From the NCBI GenBank assembly GCA_022711595.1, contig JAKLET010000020.1, forward strand, positions 1-64,000: a stretch of 64,000 bases of DNA, written 5' to 3'. A model generated the notes under the pieces. The model ran no database searches. It worked only from the letters and a program-made list of their open reading frames with translations, and had not been told where the DNA came from. Numbering within the stretch: position 1 is the stretch's first letter; every line of letters begins with the position of its first letter. The position numbers and the translations under genes are program-made. Shown piece after piece: positions 52,668-60,848 of the stretch. Source of the stretch: Deltaproteobacteria bacterium. GTDB taxonomy: Bacteria; Desulfobacterota; Syntrophorhabdia; Syntrophorhabdales; Syntrophorhabdaceae.

Positions 52668-53846
52668 TTATTTCAGCCATGGATTGTTTTCCTGGCCCCG
52701 CGATTTCTGTCTCGATCTCTGTATCGCGTTTCCAAGGACCAAAGCGGTGAAGCCGGCAAGGATATATACGGACAATCTCGAGATCTGGTCCCAATCTTCC
52801 GGGACAAAAACACAGGCGAGCACAAAGCCCAGCGCCGACCATACGGCACCCCATATGATCCCTGACAGGAGCTTCATTTCCATTGCCTTAACCCTGAGCT
52901 CGGAGACTGGCCTGTATACGTTTGCCAGAAGAATGTCGCGCGCTTTCCAGAGGTCATCTCCGGGAACATCTATCCTGAAAGGCCCTTTTCCGGCCTGGCC
53001 GCCGGAATGCTGTCGGGCCGGCAGCATTCCCGGTCCCCTCACGATGCACGGGATGCCTGTATGGGCGAGCACCGATTGGACCACCGCCAGTTCTTCCTCC
53101 TCCGAGACCTCGAGAAGCGGGACATACGTCACTGCGCCCGAAGGGCCCGCGGCCCGATAAAAGGCGGCATCGCCGTCCGGCCTGGCCCTTCCATAATACT
53201 CTTTTGCTGTCCCTGTCACGCGCACGATAAAATCCGTCTTGGCCTCGGTATATGCTATCCGGTCATTCCGGTGAATCTGAGAGAATTTCAGTTTAAGGGC
53301 TCCATATTCCTTCGCGGCATTCGGGTGTTCGACAAGATAGTCCCGAAACAGAAGGCGTTCCCAGTGTTCGAAGTGATCTTCAACCATATGGATATGATGG
53401 GTTCTCTTTCCGTTCTTGTCGCGCTTGATGAACCAGGCATAAAAAGGAGGAACGTCATCCCCGCGGGTGGGCCGCCAGAAATATTCATATCCCTGCGCTT
53501 CGAGAATGGGGGCTATCAGGCGCCTGGTCTCATCCAGGTCGGTCACTTCTACAAGCATGTCCACGATGGGCTTCGCCGGAAGATCGGGCACGGCAGTGCT
53601 TCCAAAGTGTTCGATGCGGCCGATCAGATGCTTCGGCAGACAGGACAGCAGGTGCTCTTTTTCCTCTTCGAACAGCACCGGCCATTGGGGATCGTATGGC
53701 ACAACATTCACTTCCTCTTTTACCGGCGGGCGAGCGGTCTTTACCGTTCGCGGGCCATTTATCTTTTCTGCCCCGGCAGGCCCGGTATCCTGTTCCGTCC
53801 CGGTTTCTGCGAGATTCCCTTTGTCCCGGCTTTCGAATTCGTCCAT
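52668..53846 (-). CDS. GrpB-domain protein fused to a DUF2007-like and membrane region
   Basis: The 392-residue protein joins a GrpB/UPF0157 nucleotidyltransferase-like domain (about 47-215; EHFGSTAVPDLPAKPIVDML, HHIHMVE) to a DUF2007-like segment (about 245-310; VSEEEELAVVQSVLAHTGIP) and two C-terminal membrane helices (about 330-348 and 358-375). The first 45 residues are low complexity. The combination would tether a nucleotidyltransferase-like domain to the inner membrane. It is not a known standard architecture to me. Confidence 0.75.
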   Translation of the reverse strand: MDEFESRDKGNLAETGTEQDTGPAGAEKINGPRTVKTARPPVKEEVNVVPYDPQWPVLFEEEKEHLLSCLPKHLIGRIEHFGSTAVPDLPAKPIVDMLVEVTDLDETRRLIAPILEAQGYEYFWRPTRGDDVPPFYAWFIKRDKNGKRTHHIHMVEDHFEHWERLLFRDYLVEHPNAAKEYGALKLKFSQIHRNDRIAYTEAKTDFIVRVTGTAKEYYGRARPDGDAAFYRAAGPSGAVTYVPLLEVSEEEELAVVQSVLAHTGIPCIVRGPGMLPARQHSGGQAGKGPFRIDVPGDDLWKARDILLANVYRPVSELRVKAMEMKLLSGIIWGAVWSALGFVLACVFVPEDWDQISRLSVYILAGFTALVLGNAIQRSRQKSRGQENNPWLK

Positions 53847-53912
53847 TTTCCAACCCTGCCATGATCGTGCTATCGGCCTGAAACAATTGCCCTCAAGAAC
53901 CGGGCAACAACT

Positions 53913-53941
53913 ATTTTCCGGCTATAGGTGAATGTTGTCAA
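53913..53941 (-). promoter_or_regulatory. possible promoter of the GrpB-fusion gene
   Basis: On the minus strand TTGACA (53941-53936) and GAAAAT (53918-53913) are 17 bp apart; the -10 is weak. Confidence 0.4.
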
Positions 53942-54089
53942 GAACAAAGAAAGGCGGTCCGGACAAGAGAGGGCGGCTTCAACCGCATAAACGTGAAAGA
54001 CCATTTTGGAACAATACAGCCAGGGGACCCTGATGATCCGGAAAGTGCCTTTTTTTACGACCCGTGACGGCATATTTCCTGTGAATAAT

Positions 54090-54118
54090 TTGTGATCCTG
54101 CAGAGAGTCGTGTAATAT
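54090..54118 (+). promoter_or_regulatory. promoter of the Cache-domain gene
   Basis: TTGTGA (54090-54095) and TAATAT (54113-54118) are 17 bp apart; the start codon is about 78 bp further. Confidence 0.5.
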
Positions 54119-54195
54119 ATGGAACCGCTGTTTGCGGGGAAGATCGCTATTTTGGCCTCATTTTGATTTTTATCTAACAAAAAGGAGAGTTTGTC

Positions 54196-54741
54196 GTGAT
54201 CAAAAAAAGCTTTCGGAAAAATGGAATGACTGGAACATCTCTGGCGCTGATCGCCATGCTTATGCTTGGTCTGGTGACTTTTTACGCAAACCCCGCCCTG
54301 GCGCAGACAAAAGACGGCGGAAAAACGGAATGCTACAAGGAAATAGCAAAAACGATGGTCCACGGGACTGCGGCTGGTCTGGCCGAAGCCCTCAAAGGCA
54401 TAAAGAACGAAAAGGAACGTATCGATCTGATCCGCGCTTTTATCGGCCCGGTGCGCTTTTATCCTGACAACTCCGGGTATTTCTATGTCTACGATTACAA
54501 CTGTGTTAACATTGCCCATGCAATACAGAAAGACCTTCAAGGTAAAAACCTCTATGATTATAAGGACACGAAGGGGAAGTTCGTTATTCGCGAACTGAGC
54601 GCCTCTGCAAAAAAAGGCGGCGGTGTTGTTGAATTCTATTGGGTAAAACCCGGCTCAAAGGTTGAGGCAAGGAAGATGGGATATGTGGAGCCCATCCCCG
54701 GAACAAACTATTTTATAGGAACAGGTGTTTACCTGCCGTAG
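54196..54741 (+). CDS. periplasmic single-Cache protein
   Basis: The 181-residue product has a signal peptide (about 1-37, cleavage after ALA) followed by a single Cache-type sensor domain. The segments FYPDNSGYFYVYDYNCVNIAH, split as FYPDNSGYFYVYD and CVNIAHA, and PIPGTNYFIGTGVYLP are the usual Cache2 hallmarks. It has no signalling domain, so it would be a free periplasmic ligand-binding protein. The start is GTG behind AAGGAGAG. A terminator-like stem follows. Confidence 0.85.
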   Translation: MIKKSFRKNGMTGTSLALIAMLMLGLVTFYANPALAQTKDGGKTECYKEIAKTMVHGTAAGLAEALKGIKNEKERIDLIRAFIGPVRFYPDNSGYFYVYDYNCVNIAHAIQKDLQGKNLYDYKDTKGKFVIRELSASAKKGGGVVEFYWVKPGSKVEARKMGYVEPIPGTNYFIGTGVYLP

Positions 54742-54761
54742 ATCTTATAATAGCGATCTTC

Positions 54762-54816
54762 AACAGGCTAAAAGGACCGGTCGGTTCATGCTGACCGCAC
54801 TTCTTTTGGCCTGTTT
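54762..54816 (+). terminator. long stem-loop after the Cache gene
   Basis: A 13-bp outer stem (54762-54774 with 54803-54815, one G-T pair) encloses a second imperfect stem. It is followed by TTAATT rather than a pure U-run. It sits 20 bp after the stop. Confidence 0.65.
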
Positions 54817-54879
54817 AATTATATACCGGACCATGCCGCACCCCATTTTTTGCTTTTTCCGCTGAAACGGCCCAAACAG

Positions 54880-54919
54880 CCGCAGGCCGCTTCCTTATTG
54901 ACAAGGAAGCGGCCTGCGG
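54880..54919. repeat. perfect 17-bp palindrome
   Basis: Left arm 54880-54896, loop ATTGAC (54897-54902), right arm 54903-54919: all 17 pairs match. The arms contain GCAGGCCGCTTCCTT. It has no U-run and lies 47 bp upstream of the CAP lipoprotein ATG. Confidence 0.85.
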
Positions 54920-54966
54920 ATATCATTGCAAGGTAATGAATGCGACATGAAAAAAGAGGGGAACAT

Positions 54967-55527
54967 ATGAGTAAAAAATATTGCCTGTACATCATTATTC
55001 TCCTGAGTGCCGTGATCACCGCCGGTTGTGCTGCCGCGTCCCCTCCTGCCGGCGGCGAAACGGCCTGCCTGCCCCTTAACGAGGGAGTCAAAGACCTTTC
55101 CTTTCTTTCATCAAGTGAAATAGAGATACTCGAAGCCGTTAACAGAATAAGAAGCGCATGTGCCGCCCCAGGAAAGCCCCAGCCGCTTAAGGTCTCCAGG
55201 GGACTATCTTTTGCCTCCTCAGAGCGGGCCAATGAACTCGCCGGCCCGAAAAAACCTGCCATTACAAAAGAAGAGGAACGTAACCGCCTCTTCGGACGGG
55301 TACGAAAGTTCGGCGCATGGAAGGGAAGCGTATCCGAGATAGCAAGCTATGGATACTCCGGGAGCGACGTGGTGACGGAGATCATGAAGAACGGTTCGGC
55401 TGCCGGGAAACAGCCGCCGCCCTATTTCATGGATGTCAAATTCTCAGTCATGGGTGTCGGGTGCACCTCGGCGGGATTCCCCTCGCCCATCTGCGTCATT
55501 ACCTTCGCCAGTGAATTTCAGGAATAA
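54967..55527 (+). CDS. CAP/SCP-like lipoprotein
   Basis: The ATG at 54967 with an upstream AGAGGGG gives about 186 residues. The lipobox is TAGC near residue 21. The mature part resembles a CAP (SCP/PR-1) domain: EILEAVNRIRSAC at the start, SFASSERANELA, EIASYGYSG, and ending FMDVKFSVMGVGCTSAG then CVITFASEF. Some classical CAP His residues are not evident. Function unknown. Confidence 0.7.
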   Translation: MSKKYCLYIIILLSAVITAGCAAASPPAGGETACLPLNEGVKDLSFLSSSEIEILEAVNRIRSACAAPGKPQPLKVSRGLSFASSERANELAGPKKPAITKEEERNRLFGRVRKFGAWKGSVSEIASYGYSGSDVVTEIMKNGSAAGKQPPPYFMDVKFSVMGVGCTSAGFPSPICVITFASEFQE

Positions 55528-55602
55528 AGACAGTTTCTGCCTTTTCAACGGGTGAAAAGAAAGCTGCCGTTTGGGATAGAAAGACCTCTGAATGGGCCTT
55601 TT

Positions 55603-56442
55603 TCAGGCCTTGCTGGCGACAATTGCGAATTCTTTGGAGCAAAGGTCAAACGGTTTGCCCGCGACATCTGAATAGAGGGCCTCTATCACAAACCCGCACT
55701 CCGCAAACTCCCTCTCCAATTCCTCGATGCTGAAGTATTGAAACCAGTTATAAACGGTACGTGTGCGATCGGCTTCAACGATCGTATACTTATCGAGCAC
55801 CACCTTTTCTCTCTCGTACCTGAAGGTGTTCCGAAATCCATAGTACTTGTTTGGGGACCAGAAACCGTTAAGGAGACCGGCTTCGTACGTTGCCGTTTCT
55901 TCGCGCTCCCCAAAGGCCTTCAGCGAATACACGTCAAGAAGCACGCAGCCGCCGGTCTTGAGGAAGATGCGGAACCTGGAGAGCATCTCTTTCCTTTGGA
56001 CAGGGCTGAGCGCACAGAAATCACACATGATCATCAGGACCAGGTCGAATCTTTCATCTGTTTCAAATTCCAGGTAGTTCTGATTTATATAACGAATGGA
56101 CAGCCCCTGCCTGGCCGCTTCCTCCTTTGCGTATTGAATGGACCTTTTTGAAAAATCTATCCCGGTCACATCCGCCTGCGTTTTGGCCAGTCTTGCTGCA
56201 TAAAGTCCCGGGCCGCATCCGAAGTCGGCGATCTTCGTACCGGCGCTGACGTTGAAACGGGAGACTATCCACTCGACGGACCTATCTATAAATGCCGAAT
56301 TGCGCGACGACGCGTCGATTGCGTCGTTAAGGTGAAAAGAAAGCATCTGCTTCGACGTATGTTCATCCGTCCACAGATCGCTTGCCGTGTAAAATTCAAA
56401 TGGCCGCGGGCGTGAGTTTATCTTTTCAAGCTCTTCGAACAT
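55603..56442 (-). CDS. SAM-dependent methyltransferase
   Basis: The 279-residue class I methyltransferase has motif I IADFGCGPGLYAARLA (about 72-87), then VTGIDFSKRSIQYA and LVLMIMCDFCALSP. The substrate is not recognised. The stop codon lies in a small GC hairpin. It starts about 23 bp from an array of 9-bp units. Confidence 0.85.
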   Translation of the reverse strand: MFEELEKINSRPRPFEFYTASDLWTDEHTSKQMLSFHLNDAIDASSRNSAFIDRSVEWIVSRFNVSAGTKIADFGCGPGLYAARLAKTQADVTGIDFSKRSIQYAKEEAARQGLSIRYINQNYLEFETDERFDLVLMIMCDFCALSPVQRKEMLSRFRIFLKTGGCVLLDVYSLKAFGEREETATYEAGLLNGFWSPNKYYGFRNTFRYEREKVVLDKYTIVEADRTRTVYNWFQYFSIEELEREFAECGFVIEALYSDVAGKPFDLCSKEFAIVASKA

Positions 56443-56464
56443 GGTGCCTCAATTCTAACATAAA

Positions 56465-56509
56465 GCTCCAACTGTTGAAACAGCTTGAGCCGCTTCAATG
56501 GTGAAGGCG
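56465..56509. repeat. five 9-bp units upstream of the methyltransferase gene
   Basis: Units GCTCCAACT, GTTGAAACA, GCTTGAGCC, GCTTCAATG and GTGAAGGCG run in a 9-bp register. GTTGAAACA is near-identical to the unit beside ftsY. Confidence 0.6.
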
Positions 56510-56701
56510 TGAACCGCCATCGCAAAAAAATACGGGGAGCATTATTTACCGCAGGCGGGCGGGGTGCAGGTGTGACCTTTCCTGGCAGGCTTCAAGGCCT
56601 GGTCGCGAATATTCTCGGCCTCTCTCCAGGCCCTCTGTGTGCTGATATGGTTATCCTGCGCTGATCGGGCCGATCCGGGTAAATTTAGCCGGCTTAAAAC
56701 A

Positions 56702-56812
56702 TCAGGAGGTTCTTTTCGGTTGTTTCTCCAGCTTCTTTGCCGCTTTTTGCTGCCCCTTCTTTATGTTCTGTTTCTGACCCTTTTCCTTGTCCTTCTTACC
56801 TTTGTCTCCCAT
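56702..56812 (-). CDS. 36-residue Lys-rich protein
   Basis: This short frame was found by eye. It encodes 36 residues, about a third Lys, starting MGDKGKKDKEKGQKQ and ending KLEKQPKRTS. The ATG is preceded by AAAGGGGG and by a good promoter at 56861-56889. Similar tiny Lys-rich proteins occur in related genomes as far as I recall; that needs a search. It may bind nucleic acid or be a ribosome-associated basic peptide. Confidence 0.6.
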   Translation of the reverse strand: MGDKGKKDKEKGQKQNIKKGQQKAAKKLEKQPKRTS

Positions 56813-56860
56813 CACCAACCCCCTTTCCCCTTTGCAGAAACAACAAATTCATAATAATCA

Positions 56861-56889
56861 ATCCTATCCGCATGACCTCTTTTTGTCAA
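56861..56889 (-). promoter_or_regulatory. promoter of the Lys-rich small gene
   Basis: On the minus strand TTGACA (56889-56884) and TAGGAT (56866-56861) are 17 bp apart, about 50 bp before the ATG. Confidence 0.55.
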
Positions 56890-57039
56890 CACAGTATCCA
56901 GGCTCATGCGAGATCATTGCACACATATTGTTGACAGGAGGCTAATGGAAAGACGGTTCCGGGATTAAAGATTACTTTTGACTTAAAACTTATGGAACTA
57001 TAGGACTTTAAACTGTCTTTCTCTGATATACTATAACCA

Positions 57040-57414
57040 ATGTTACTGCGAGAGGTAAAAGAGGTACTCGACGCGGAGATTATTGTCGGCAGCGATCGGC
57101 TGGATCTGGAGGTTAAAGAGGGCGGCTGCGCCGATCTGATGGCCGATGTCCTGTTTCTCGGCAAACAGGGGATGCTGTTGTTGACCGGCCTGACGAACCC
57201 AAATATCATTCACACGGCTTATACCCTTGGTATAGCGGCTATCGTACTGGTTCGTGGAAAGCGCCCCCCTCAGGAAACGGTCCGGCTTGCGGAAGAACTG
57301 CAGGTCCCGCTCCTGGTCACGGAATACATCCTCTTTGAAACCGTTGGCAGGCTTTATGCGAAGGGTCTCATCGGCTGCATGCAAAAGGTCGGGGGCGAAC
57401 AGGACCTGCCTTAA
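57040..57414 (+). CDS. stand-alone DRTGG-domain protein
   Basis: The 124-residue protein is a lone DRTGG domain (LMADVLFLGKQGMLLLTG, NPNIIHTAYTLGIAAIVLVRG). Such domains usually accompany CBS domains or serine kinases and bind ligands. The ATG has no Shine-Dalgarno; a TATACT box ends 7 bp before it, so the mRNA may be leaderless. The -35 is weak. It converges on the small membrane protein gene. Confidence 0.8.
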   Translation: MLLREVKEVLDAEIIVGSDRLDLEVKEGGCADLMADVLFLGKQGMLLLTGLTNPNIIHTAYTLGIAAIVLVRGKRPPQETVRLAEELQVPLLVTEYILFETVGRLYAKGLIGCMQKVGGEQDLP

Positions 57415-57423
57415 AAGGCGGGT

Positions 57424-57633
57424 TCAGCCTTTCAAGGCAGACAGGTCTTTACGGTTTTTCCCCTGCAGCTTCTTTAATATCTTATAAGCGCCATAACCGA
57501 CTATGGCCCCAACGGTTGCCGCGACGGGAACGACGACAACGGCGACCGTGGATATTGCCCTTGCGGCCGTTGCGGCGCGGCCTATTCTGCCTGATTTTCT
57601 TTTTTGTTCATCCATTATCCCCAACCCGCTCAT
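57424..57633 (-). CDS. small membrane protein
   Basis: The 69-residue protein has one hydrophobic, Ala/Val-rich segment (about 26-52) flanked by basic ends (DEQKRKSGR and KKLQGKNRK). It lies 19 bp below the 93-residue protein gene, so the two are probably cotranscribed. Function unknown. Confidence 0.6.
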   Translation of the reverse strand: MSGLGIMDEQKRKSGRIGRAATAARAISTVAVVVVPVAATVGAIVGYGAYKILKKLQGKNRKDLSALKG

Positions 57634-57652
57634 ATTGTCCGCAAATACAGGG

Positions 57653-57934
57653 TCATCGGAATACCTTGTACGGGCCGTCGATCATTCCCATTACCGCATC
57701 CTTGCACATGCTGCACTCCAATCCCCTTTCAAGGCCGGACCTGGGGTCCGTGTTCTCGTGGAGCTGAACAAAAGGCGGAAGGTGAAATCGCTCTATTACG
57801 GCATCTACATCAAGTATCACATCAAAGTAGACCCACTCCCTGCAGTTGTCCGTCCATGCCTGCCCCCGATAGGTCACTTTGGCCCCGCTTTCCATCAGCG
57901 CTTCTTCAAGGGGTGCGAGATGTTCACAGACCAC
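57653..57934 (-). CDS. 93-residue Cys/His protein
   Basis: The protein starts MVCEHL (Cys3, His5) and has a second pair CSMC near residue 79. The pairs could together bind zinc. WTDNCREWVYFDVILD is a conserved-looking core. Starts with GTG; a GAGGAGG lies rather far upstream (13 bp). It has a copy of the recurrent promoter-like element 41 bp upstream. Unknown function. Confidence 0.65.
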   Translation of the reverse strand: MVCEHLAPLEEALMESGAKVTYRGQAWTDNCREWVYFDVILDVDAVIERFHLPPFVQLHENTDPRSGLERGLECSMCKDAVMGMIDGPYKVFR

Positions 57935-57975
57935 GGGCTGACCGTTTCCTCCTCTTCGTGAAATATCTTGATCTC

Positions 57976-58032
57976 ATTCTGATGTTGTTCCCGGGAAATG
58001 TCAATATCAAAACCTTTCCAGCCGTTTCAACG
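57976..58032 (-). promoter_or_regulatory. recurrent TTGACA element, copy 2
   Basis: Minus strand: GTTGAAACGG, TTTT, TTGACATT, then AACATCAGAAT with 17 bp between TTGACA and CAGAAT. It ends 41 bp before the 93-residue protein start. Confidence 0.7.
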
Positions 58033-58100
58033 AAAAGATATTTTGTTTTTCCCGCCTTTCTTAAGAGCTCAGACATCCAGATGCTTGAAACTTCTTTATA

Positions 58101-58355
58101 TTACCTCCGGGGTCGACCACCACCGGTGCGGGGACCATCATGCCGGGGCCCATGATGGCCGCGTTTGTAATGATCCCTGTGCCGGGGCCCGTGGTAGCCG
58201 TACCCGCCATAGCAGCCATAGCACCTGAACACGGGCGTGGAATAATAATAAGACGAATAATACGGGCCATCATCATAGGTATCGTAGGAAGCAACCGGTA
58301 CAACTGCACACCCTGCCAATAAAGACAACGCAAGGACGATCAGTGCCGTTTTCAT
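58101..58355 (-). CDS. small His/Gly/Tyr-rich lipoprotein
   Basis: The 84-residue precursor has a lipobox LAGC (13-16). The mature part is rich in Tyr, Gly, His and Arg (YYSSYYYS, then RHRDHYKRGHHGPRHDGPR). The His-rich tail may bind metal. No known family. It may have its own promoter in the gap to the right. Confidence 0.7.
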   Translation of the reverse strand: MKTALIVLALSLLAGCAVVPVASYDTYDDGPYYSSYYYSTPVFRCYGCYGGYGYHGPRHRDHYKRGHHGPRHDGPRTGGGRPRR

Positions 58356-58798
58356 TGGGTACCTCCTTTACTTTCATGGACCCCATGCCGCAATCTTTCC
58401 GAACAGGCCCGCCTGTGAATTCCCTAAAGGGCCTGCCGGGCGATAGATCTTGTTCAGCAATATCGATGCCTGAAGCGCCAGCTCCTAATATACGGATATT
58501 ATTGATGATACGATTGGCCATACCGGGTATTGACAACATTTTTGTCGTTATTTAGAAAAATATCCGACGAAAATGTCTAAAATCGGGTCTTTTGTCGCTT
58601 CCCTGCCGCCCTGGCCTGTGTGAATCAATTGACAGGGCCATTAAATTAAGTTTATATTCTCGCCAGGCAACTAAGCGGTGATCAAAGGTTATGTGAGAGA
58701 CCTCTTTAAGGTTTGTCCGAAACGTCCCCCCCCTAACGAGATGATATCCGGTCATATTTTTGCTTTAGCTGCAAATCTGTTTTTATAAAGAAGGTGCC
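58356..58798. other. 443-bp divergent intergenic region
   Basis: It separates the small lipoprotein and the RNA helicase genes. The right half holds the helicase promoter (58629-58658) and a long leader. A second TTGACA is at 58533 on the plus strand, without a good -10. Short frames on the minus strand here are not convincing. Confidence 0.5.
58629..58658 (+). promoter_or_regulatory. promoter of the DEAD-box helicase gene
   Basis: TTGACA (58629-58634) and TATATT (58653-58658) are 18 bp apart. The leader would be about 135 bases. Confidence 0.6.
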
Positions 58799-60157
58799 GT
58801 GAGTTTCAGTTCATTCAAGTTTCATCCGCAAATAGCTGCCCGCGTCAAGGCGCTTGGTTACCAGATCCCCACTCCAATCCAGGAGCGTGCTATCCCGCCG
58901 GTCCTCGCCGGCAAAGACGTTATGGGCCTTGCCCAGACCGGTACCGGCAAGACAGCGGCATTCGTCCTGCCCATCCTGCAGCACCTGCTCCCCGGCCCGC
59001 GCGGCAAGGTGCGCTCCCTTATTGTCGCGCCCACACGGGAACTGGCGGAACAGATCCATGTATCGATCGGGGAATTGGGCCGCAACACGCATCTGAAAAG
59101 CTGCGCGGTATACGGCGGCGTGGGCGTGAACCCTCAAGTGCAGAAATTGCGCGGCGGTGTCGATATTGTCGTGGCCTGTCCGGGCCGTCTGCTCGATCAC
59201 CTTGCCCAGAAGACCATCGATCTTTCGAACCTGGAAATCCTTGTCCTCGACGAGGCAGACAGGATGTTCGACATGGGCTTCCTCCCCGACATCAGGCGGA
59301 TCATCAAACAATTGCCTGTAAAGAGACAGACGCTCATGTTCTCTGCAACCATGCCCGACAGCATCCGGAAGCTGACGGATGATGTGCTGTGCGACCCGGT
59401 GACGGTAAAGATCGGCCACACAGCGCCCGCCAGCACGGTGTCCCACGCGTTGTACCCGGTGCCGCAGCATCTGAAAACGGGACTTCTCATGGAACTCCTC
59501 AGGCAGATCGATACGGAATCGATCCTGATCTTCACCCGCACCAAGTACCGGGCAAAACGCATCGGCCAGGTATTGCTTAAGGAAGGATACAGGGCCGCGT
59601 CGCTCCAGGGGAACCTGTCGCAGAACAAGCGCCAGGACGCGCTCGACGGCTTCCGCAACGGTACGTACCAGATCCTGGTGGCAACGGATATCGCCGCCCG
59701 CGGCATCGACGTTCTGAGCATATCCCATGTCATCAACTATGATATACCGGACACGACTGACGCTTACACCCACCGGATCGGACGCACCGGACGTGCGGCA
59801 AAGACCGGGGACGCTTTCACTTTTGTCAGCCAGGAGGACGAATCCCAGGTGAGCAGCATCGAACGCGTGCTGGGCGGGAAGATCGAGCGGCGCGCGCTGC
59901 AGGGTTTTGATTATACGAAACCCGCGCCGAAACGGGATACCGAATTTGCGAGGCCGCCCAGGCCGCCGCAAAACCGCAAGGCACAACCGAAGCCGGAACA
60001 AGCCGCCGCGCCCAAAGATCCCGGCGCGAAACCCGGAGGCGGCCACGCGGCAAAACCGGGACGAAGAGAAACCCCTGATGCCAAAAGCTCAATAGCTCCC
60101 TCGTCACGAAGGCAATGGAATAAAAAAAGAGGAACCGGCAGATCTTCGACGCGCTAA
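58799..60157 (+). CDS. DEAD-box RNA helicase, RhlE-like
   Basis: The 452-residue protein has the Q motif (IPTPIQERAI), AQTGTGKT (I), PTRELAEQ (Ia), DEADRMFD (II), SATMP (III), ATDIAARGIDV (V) and HRIGRTGRA (VI). The tail from about 370 is basic and rich in Pro, Lys and Arg (RPPRPPQNRK), as in RhlE. The start is GTG behind AAGAAGG. It may act in RNA or ribosome remodelling, especially in the cold. Confidence 0.93.
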   Translation: MSFSSFKFHPQIAARVKALGYQIPTPIQERAIPPVLAGKDVMGLAQTGTGKTAAFVLPILQHLLPGPRGKVRSLIVAPTRELAEQIHVSIGELGRNTHLKSCAVYGGVGVNPQVQKLRGGVDIVVACPGRLLDHLAQKTIDLSNLEILVLDEADRMFDMGFLPDIRRIIKQLPVKRQTLMFSATMPDSIRKLTDDVLCDPVTVKIGHTAPASTVSHALYPVPQHLKTGLLMELLRQIDTESILIFTRTKYRAKRIGQVLLKEGYRAASLQGNLSQNKRQDALDGFRNGTYQILVATDIAARGIDVLSISHVINYDIPDTTDAYTHRIGRTGRAAKTGDAFTFVSQEDESQVSSIERVLGGKIERRALQGFDYTKPAPKRDTEFARPPRPPQNRKAQPKPEQAAAPKDPGAKPGGGHAAKPGRRETPDAKSSIAPSSRRQWNKKRGTGRSSTR

Positions 60158-60210
60158 AGCGGACAGGGGGCTTCCGTTTATTGCGATAGCGGACATGAAT
60201 TACGCCTTCG

Positions 60211-60780
60211 TCAAACTGTTTTTATAAGTTTCTTTCCCGTTCCCCATGCTTCGGCAATGTGATCGCCCGCGGTGAGATAACTGCTTTCCGGCATGGAGAG
60301 GATGAGAGGATTTATCTTCTTCATGTCGGGGATACCGTCCGTCAGATACCGGTCATCGCTGTACACCGCGATTATTTCGCCCACGAAGAATTCATTTGAC
60401 GGAAGGTCCAGCACCTGGACAAGCCTGCACTCTATGTTGTAAGGGCATTCCTTTATCATGGGGGCCTCTCCCGACCTCCCATGGAAGGTCTCAAACCGGC
60501 TTGCCTTATCATATTTCTTTCCCGATACGATACCGCAGTAGTCCGTCACGTCCACCATATCGGCAGATGGGATATTTATGCTGAAGTGACCGTTCTCTTT
60601 AATGCCTGGATTGGTATAATGAACCTTTGACAACGATATCCCGATACAGGGCGGTCTGAAATTGACCATACTGAACCATGCCACGGCCAGATAGTTCGGT
60701 TTCCCATTCACGACTGCACCGACGATCGAACAAGGCATCGGGTAGAAAATGGTCTCACTTGTTATTTCTATTTTATTCAT
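60211..60780 (-). CDS. flavin reductase-like FMN-binding protein
   Basis: The ATG at 60780, preceded by an ideal GAGGAGG, gives 189 residues. The protein has the flavin reductase/split-barrel pattern: FYPMPCSIVGAVV, FSMVNFRPPCIGISL and GHFSINIPS with DYCGIVSGKKYDK. Such proteins bind FMN and take part in anaerobic electron transfer in related bacteria. No adjacent partner is seen. It stands alone. Confidence 0.85.
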   Translation of the reverse strand: MNKIEITSETIFYPMPCSIVGAVVNGKPNYLAVAWFSMVNFRPPCIGISLSKVHYTNPGIKENGHFSINIPSADMVDVTDYCGIVSGKKYDKASRFETFHGRSGEAPMIKECPYNIECRLVQVLDLPSNEFFVGEIIAVYSDDRYLTDGIPDMKKINPLILSMPESSYLTAGDHIAEAWGTGKKLIKTV

Positions 60781-60848
60781 TGACACCCTCCTCATTCTTC
60801 AATGACCGCGCTGAAGGCGCCTTACACATCATGCCTGCACAAAAACCC

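Larger units (their letters stand above)
53847..54195. other. 349-bp divergent intergenic region
   Basis: It separates the GrpB-fusion and Cache genes and holds a promoter for each (53913-53941 minus, 54090-54118 plus). A GCGGCTTCAACCGC palindrome-like word near 53965 resembles the 9-bp repeat core. Nothing else was recognised. Confidence 0.5.

Noticed and set aside
56542-56646. 34-codon frame ending HTCTPPACGK
   Set aside because: It looks protein-like but has no ATG, GTG or TTG start, only an ATC behind AGGA. It may be a remnant; not enough to call a gene.
58273-58539. 88-codon minus-strand frame upstream of the small lipoprotein
   Set aside because: It overlaps the better-supported lipoprotein gene and shows no family pattern.
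58811-60046. 411-codon frame antisense to the RNA helicase
   Set aside because: All helicase motifs are on the plus strand with a good promoter and ribosome-binding site.
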